Source: Streptosporangiaceae bacterium
GTDB taxonomy: Bacteria; Actinomycetota; Actinomycetes; Streptosporangiales; Streptosporangiaceae
NCBI GenBank assembly: GCA_030039095.1
Contig: JASHQP010000694.1
Location: 1-13,352 of the forward strand
Length of the DNA stretch: 13,352 nt
Direction: 5' to 3'
Shown: piece after piece, positions 11,428 through 13,352 of the stretch
How positions within the stretch are numbered: position 1 is the stretch's first letter
How the letters are laid out: every line of letters begins with the position of its first letter
Position numbers and translations under genes: made by a program
Notes under the pieces: model-generated
Seen by the model: only the letters and a program-made list of their open reading frames with translations
Told to the model about the DNA's origin: nothing
Databases searched by the model: none

Positions 11428-12213
11428 CTAGCTGCCCGGCCGCAGGCAGCGGTCCACGAATTGGGAAGCGGCGGGCAGCAGCCGGGCCGACTCGGCATCG
11501 AACACCTCCGCTGCCTGGCGCCCGGCCCAGCGGGTCGGCAGCAGCTCGTCGGGCAGCCCGGGGTCGCGGAACAGGAATTTCCTCCATTCGTGCACGAGTC
11601 GGCTCCGGGTGGCGAAAACCACCTCGTCGGGCGTGTCCGGGCCGACCCGAGCCACCAGGTCGGCGGTGACGGCCAGCCACCGCAGGTAGGCATGGGACAG
11701 CCCGTCAAGGTCCCAGGCCCTGGCGACGAGGCCGCGTGCGTCGCCGTCGTAGCTGGCGAAGAAGCGCTCGGCCCTGACCCGCTCGGTCTCCAGCAGTGCC
11801 TCGAGTTCGCGCGAAGGGCGCGGGCTGACCCACGTCGTCTCGTCGATCGGCGCGTACCCGAGGTAGCCCAGGGCGGCGCGCACCCGCTCGCGCCGCGCCC
11901 GCTCCTTCAGCCGCCCGACCACCACCACATGCCAGCGGCCATCCCAGGCGAGGTCACCGTGGCGGTAGATCCGCTCCGCTGCGTCGTCGAGCCTGCGCAC
12001 CGCCCGCGGCGTGAGCTCATAGCCGGCCCCCTCCGGCAGTCGCAGCCCTTCCAGCCATCCCTGCCTCGCCATCCGCGAGACGGCCGTGCGCACCGCCGGC
12101 GCCGTGATGCCGAGCGGGGCAAGCAGCCGGACCAGGGCGGCCACCGGGGCACGCGAGCCCCGCGACCGCAAATGGTCACCGTAGAGGTCGAAGAGAGCCG
12201 ATCTCGCGTCCAT
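11428..12213 (-). CDS. PaaX-family transcriptional repressor
   Basis: A 261-aa regulator. The N-terminal winged helix carries the family signature ARSALFDLYGDHLR (3-16), then APVAALVRLLAPLGITAPAVRTAVSRMARQGWL in the 22-54 region. The Cas2-like central domain (about 90-170, WHVVVVGRLKERARRERVRA) and the C-terminal PaaX domain (FFASYDGDARGLVARAWDL, then EWRKFLFRDPGLP) follow in the usual order. PaaX in E. coli represses phenylacetate catabolism and responds to phenylacetyl-CoA. No paa genes lie here, so the target is unknown. Enoyl-CoA hydratase genes often neighbour this actinobacterial subgroup but none is seen. ATG at 12213 with GGTGAG about 9 nt upstream. Divergent from the DUF3117 gene, convergent with the ATPase gene. 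Confidence 0.92.
   Translation of the reverse strand: MDARSALFDLYGDHLRSRGSRAPVAALVRLLAPLGITAPAVRTAVSRMARQGWLEGLRLPEGAGYELTPRAVRRLDDAAERIYRHGDLAWDGRWHVVVVGRLKERARRERVRAALGYLGYAPIDETTWVSPRPSRELEALLETERVRAERFFASYDGDARGLVARAWDLDGLSHAYLRWLAVTADLVARVGPDTPDEVVFATRSRLVHEWRKFLFRDPGLPDELLPTRWAGRQAAEVFDAESARLLPAASQFVDRCLRPGS
11431..11450. terminator. Small hairpin at the convergent gene ends
   Basis: GCTGCC (11431-11436) pairs with GGCAGC (11445-11450) over an 8-nt loop. It lies just past the ATPase stop, within the last codons of the PaaX gene. Possible terminator for the plus-strand transcript; short stem, no T-run. Confidence 0.3.
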
Positions 12214-12285
12214 CGTGCCAGTCTCACCCGGCGCTGCGGCAACGGCGAGAGCGCCGGGCGGCGCGGGGGGCGGGAAGACTGATCG

Positions 12286-12315
12286 TTAGCACTGCGGGCC
12301 GGAACTCTGGATAAT
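12286..12315 (+). promoter_or_regulatory. Promoter candidate for the DUF3117 gene
   Basis: TTAGCA (12286-12291), an 18-nt spacer and GATAAT (12310-12315) give a reasonable housekeeping-sigma promoter, starting near 12322. The leader of about 100 nt contains a 15-codon ORF (12332-12379, MVVAGRF...) preceded by AGAGG, and two CAGGCACCG copies 12 nt apart. The PaaX promoter must lie in the same 211-bp gap, but I could not identify it. Confidence 0.4.
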
Positions 12316-12424
12316 AGAGGTACTGATCGACATGGTTGTGGCTGGCCGGTTCCGCCAGGCACCGGAGCAGGCACCGTAGATCCCATGGGTTGCTGCGGCC
12401 TTCAGGCAGGAAAGGGGATGGCGG

Positions 12425-12592
12425 ATGGCGGCGATGAAGCCGCGGACGGGCGACGGTCCGCTCGAGGTCACCAAAGAGGGTCGCGGCATCGTTATGCGCG
12501 TTCCGCTCGAGGGCGGCGGGCGGCTGGTCGTTGAACTGTCGCCTGACGAGGCGGTTGCGCTGGGCGAAGCTCTCAAGACGGCCGTCGGCTGA
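12425..12592 (+). CDS. DUF3117 family protein
   Basis: A 55-aa protein, conserved almost residue for residue across actinobacteria: MAAMKPRTGDGPLEV (1-15), TKEGRGIVMRVPLEGGGRL (16-34), VVELSPDEAVALGEALKTAVG (35-55). The function is unknown; the compact charged sequence lacks membrane segments or cysteines. ATG at 12425 with AAGGGG (12412-12417) 7 nt upstream; an ATG at 12418 is out of frame. In M. tuberculosis the homologue (Rv1211) directly follows tagA, so its separation from tag here by 4.8 kb marks the accessory block. A hairpin follows 26 nt after the stop. Confidence 0.94.
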   Translation: MAAMKPRTGDGPLEVTKEGRGIVMRVPLEGGGRLVVELSPDEAVALGEALKTAVG

Positions 12593-12617
12593 GTCCTGCG
12601 GAGCGCCACCGATGCTA

Positions 12618-12641
12618 CCTGCCTGCCCGCTCCCAGGCAGG
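12618..12641 (+). terminator. Terminator hairpin after the DUF3117 gene
   Basis: CCTGCCTG (12618-12625) and CAGGCAGG (12634-12641) pair perfectly, 8 bp over an 8-nt loop, 26 nt after the stop. No T-run follows, as is common in high-GC actinobacteria. Confidence 0.6.
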
Positions 12642-12763
12642 GCCCGCTCGGTGCCCGTACATCCCGGCAGCCGACGGCGTGACGAAGACCCTGACCGGGT
12701 CGCCATGCCGATCACCACTGGAACTGACATCTATCCAGCCACCTCTGCGACGCCGTTCCCGCC

Positions 12764-12788
12764 CTCCGGCCCCGCGCCGGGGCCGGAG
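12764..12788 (-). terminator. Terminator hairpin after the O-methyltransferase gene
   Basis: CTCCGGCCCC (12764-12773) and GGGGCCGGAG (12779-12788) form a perfect 10-bp GC-rich stem with a 5-nt loop, 6 nt beyond the TAA of the minus-strand gene. With the hairpin at 12618 it closes the convergent gene pair. Confidence 0.7.
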
Positions 12789-12794
12789 AAGCCG

Positions 12795-13352
12795 TTACTC
12801 CGGCCGTTTCACGGCGGCCAGCAGGCCGTCCCCAGCCGGCAGCAGCAGCGGCACCAGGCGGTCATCGATCCGCACCTGCTCGCACAATTCCCTGACCGCG
12901 ACAACGTCAGGATCGCCGCAGGCGGGATCGGCAACCCGGTCCCGCGCCAGGGCGTCGTCAAAGATCACCACACCGCCCGGGCGCAGCAGCCGGAGCGCCG
13001 CGATCAGGTAGTCGGGGTACTCGTGCTGGTCGGCGTCACAGAACACCAGGTCGTACGCGCCGTCGGCGAGGCGGGGCAGGACCTCGAGCGCCCGCCCGCT
13101 GATCAGCCGGTAGCGGCCCGCCGGGAACCCGGCTTCCAGGAATACCGACCGTGCCAGCCGCTGATGTTCCGGCTCGACGTCCACGCTGGTCAGGACCCCA
13201 CCTGGGCGCATGCCGCGAAGAAGGTAGAGACCTGAGGTGCCGCAGCCGGTGCCTATCTCGACCACCGACCTGGCGCCGGTCGCCGAGGCGACGAAGCGCA
13301 GCGTCGCGCCGGTGACGGATCCGACCGGGGCGGCGCCGCCAACTTCCGCGGC
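12795..13352 (-). CDS. O-methyltransferase (class I SAM, family 3), N-terminus outside the window
   Basis: The last 185 residues of a SAM-dependent O-methyltransferase of the catechol/caffeoyl-CoA type. The frame is open to the right edge (first visible residues AAEVGGAAPVGS...), so the start lies beyond the window; an internal GTG at 13265 would delete the N-terminal helices and is not the start. SAM motif I is VVEIGTGCGTSGLYLL, the ribose-binding acidic strand is LTSVDVEPEHQRLAR, and YDLVFCDADQHEYPDYL and GGVVIFDDAL supply the metal- and SAM-contacting aspartates. The C-terminus LLPAGDGLLAAVK is typical of the actinobacterial group that includes Rv1220c, which lies beside sigE in mycobacteria. 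Whether sigE follows here cannot be seen. The substrate is unknown. Confidence 0.9.
   Translation of the reverse strand, partial: AAEVGGAAPVGSVTGATLRFVASATGARSVVEIGTGCGTSGLYLLRGMRPGGVLTSVDVEPEHQRLARSVFLEAGFPAGRYRLISGRALEVLPRLADGAYDLVFCDADQHEYPDYLIAALRLLRPGGVVIFDDALARDRVADPACGDPDVVAVRELCEQVRIDDRLVPLLLPAGDGLLAAVKRPE

Noticed and set aside
10515..11708. Minus-strand 397-codon ORF opposite the ATPase gene
   Set aside because: It runs across the PaaX coding end in a different frame and antisense to the GHKL motifs; no family signature.
7750..12213. Mobile element carrying the accessory block
   Set aside because: No transposase, integrase, tRNA gene or flanking direct repeats were seen at the ends; gain by homologous exchange or lineage-specific rearrangement is equally possible.

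Overview
The window is high-GC DNA with G/C-rich third codon positions, GTG/TTG starts and Shine-Dalgarno-type ribosome sites. Families such as DUF397, the DUF574 methyltransferases, Scr1/WhiJ-type HTH regulators, DUF3117 and the actinobacterial DivIVA-like and FdxA proteins point to a filamentous or otherwise complex actinomycete. The genus cannot be named from the sequence.

Region 1 (21-5528, all minus strand) is housekeeping metabolism in two transcription units. The upstream unit runs from a membrane-anchored lysozyme-like protein (5528-4656) through the 7Fe ferredoxin FdxA (4617-4297) and succinyldiaminopimelate aminotransferase DapC (4270-3167) to a shortened, catalytically degenerate cysteinyl-tRNA-synthetase-like protein (3163-2276). 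After a 174-bp intergenic region holding a perfect palindrome comes a two-gene unit: a DDAH/arginine-deiminase-fold hydrolase and ornithine aminotransferase RocD. Together these probably turn arginine or a derivative into glutamate semialdehyde.

Region 2 (5654-7665, plus strand) holds a LOG/TIGR00730 phosphoribohydrolase-like protein, a membrane-anchored DivIVA-like protein and 3-methyladenine DNA glycosylase I. From memory, this order with the DUF3117 gene at 12425 and the O-methyltransferase at the right edge matches the Mycobacterium tuberculosis stretch Rv1205, Rv1209, Rv1210 (tagA), Rv1211 and Rv1220c. That makes 7750-12213 look like a block inserted into a conserved chromosomal neighbourhood.

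Region 3 (7750-11426, plus strand) is the accessory part: a DUF574 SAM-dependent methyltransferase with a DUF397 protein, then a Scr1/WhiJ-type HTH-DUF5753 regulator with a second DUF397 protein, a strong hairpin, and a GHKL-type ATP-binding protein. This is the composition of the WhiJ/AbaA-like developmental regulatory loci of Streptomyces. The promoter regions of the HTH gene and the ATPase gene carry nearly the same palindrome (TGTG-A/T-TTCACA). In the ATPase promoter it lies inside a 34-bp interrupted inverted repeat that overlaps the -10 box. This suggests one repressor controlling both units and is the best candidate here for an undescribed circuit.

Region 4 (11428-13352) has a PaaX-family repressor convergent with the ATPase gene, the 55-aa DUF3117 protein, paired hairpin terminators, and the C-terminal part of an O-methyltransferase that runs off the right edge.
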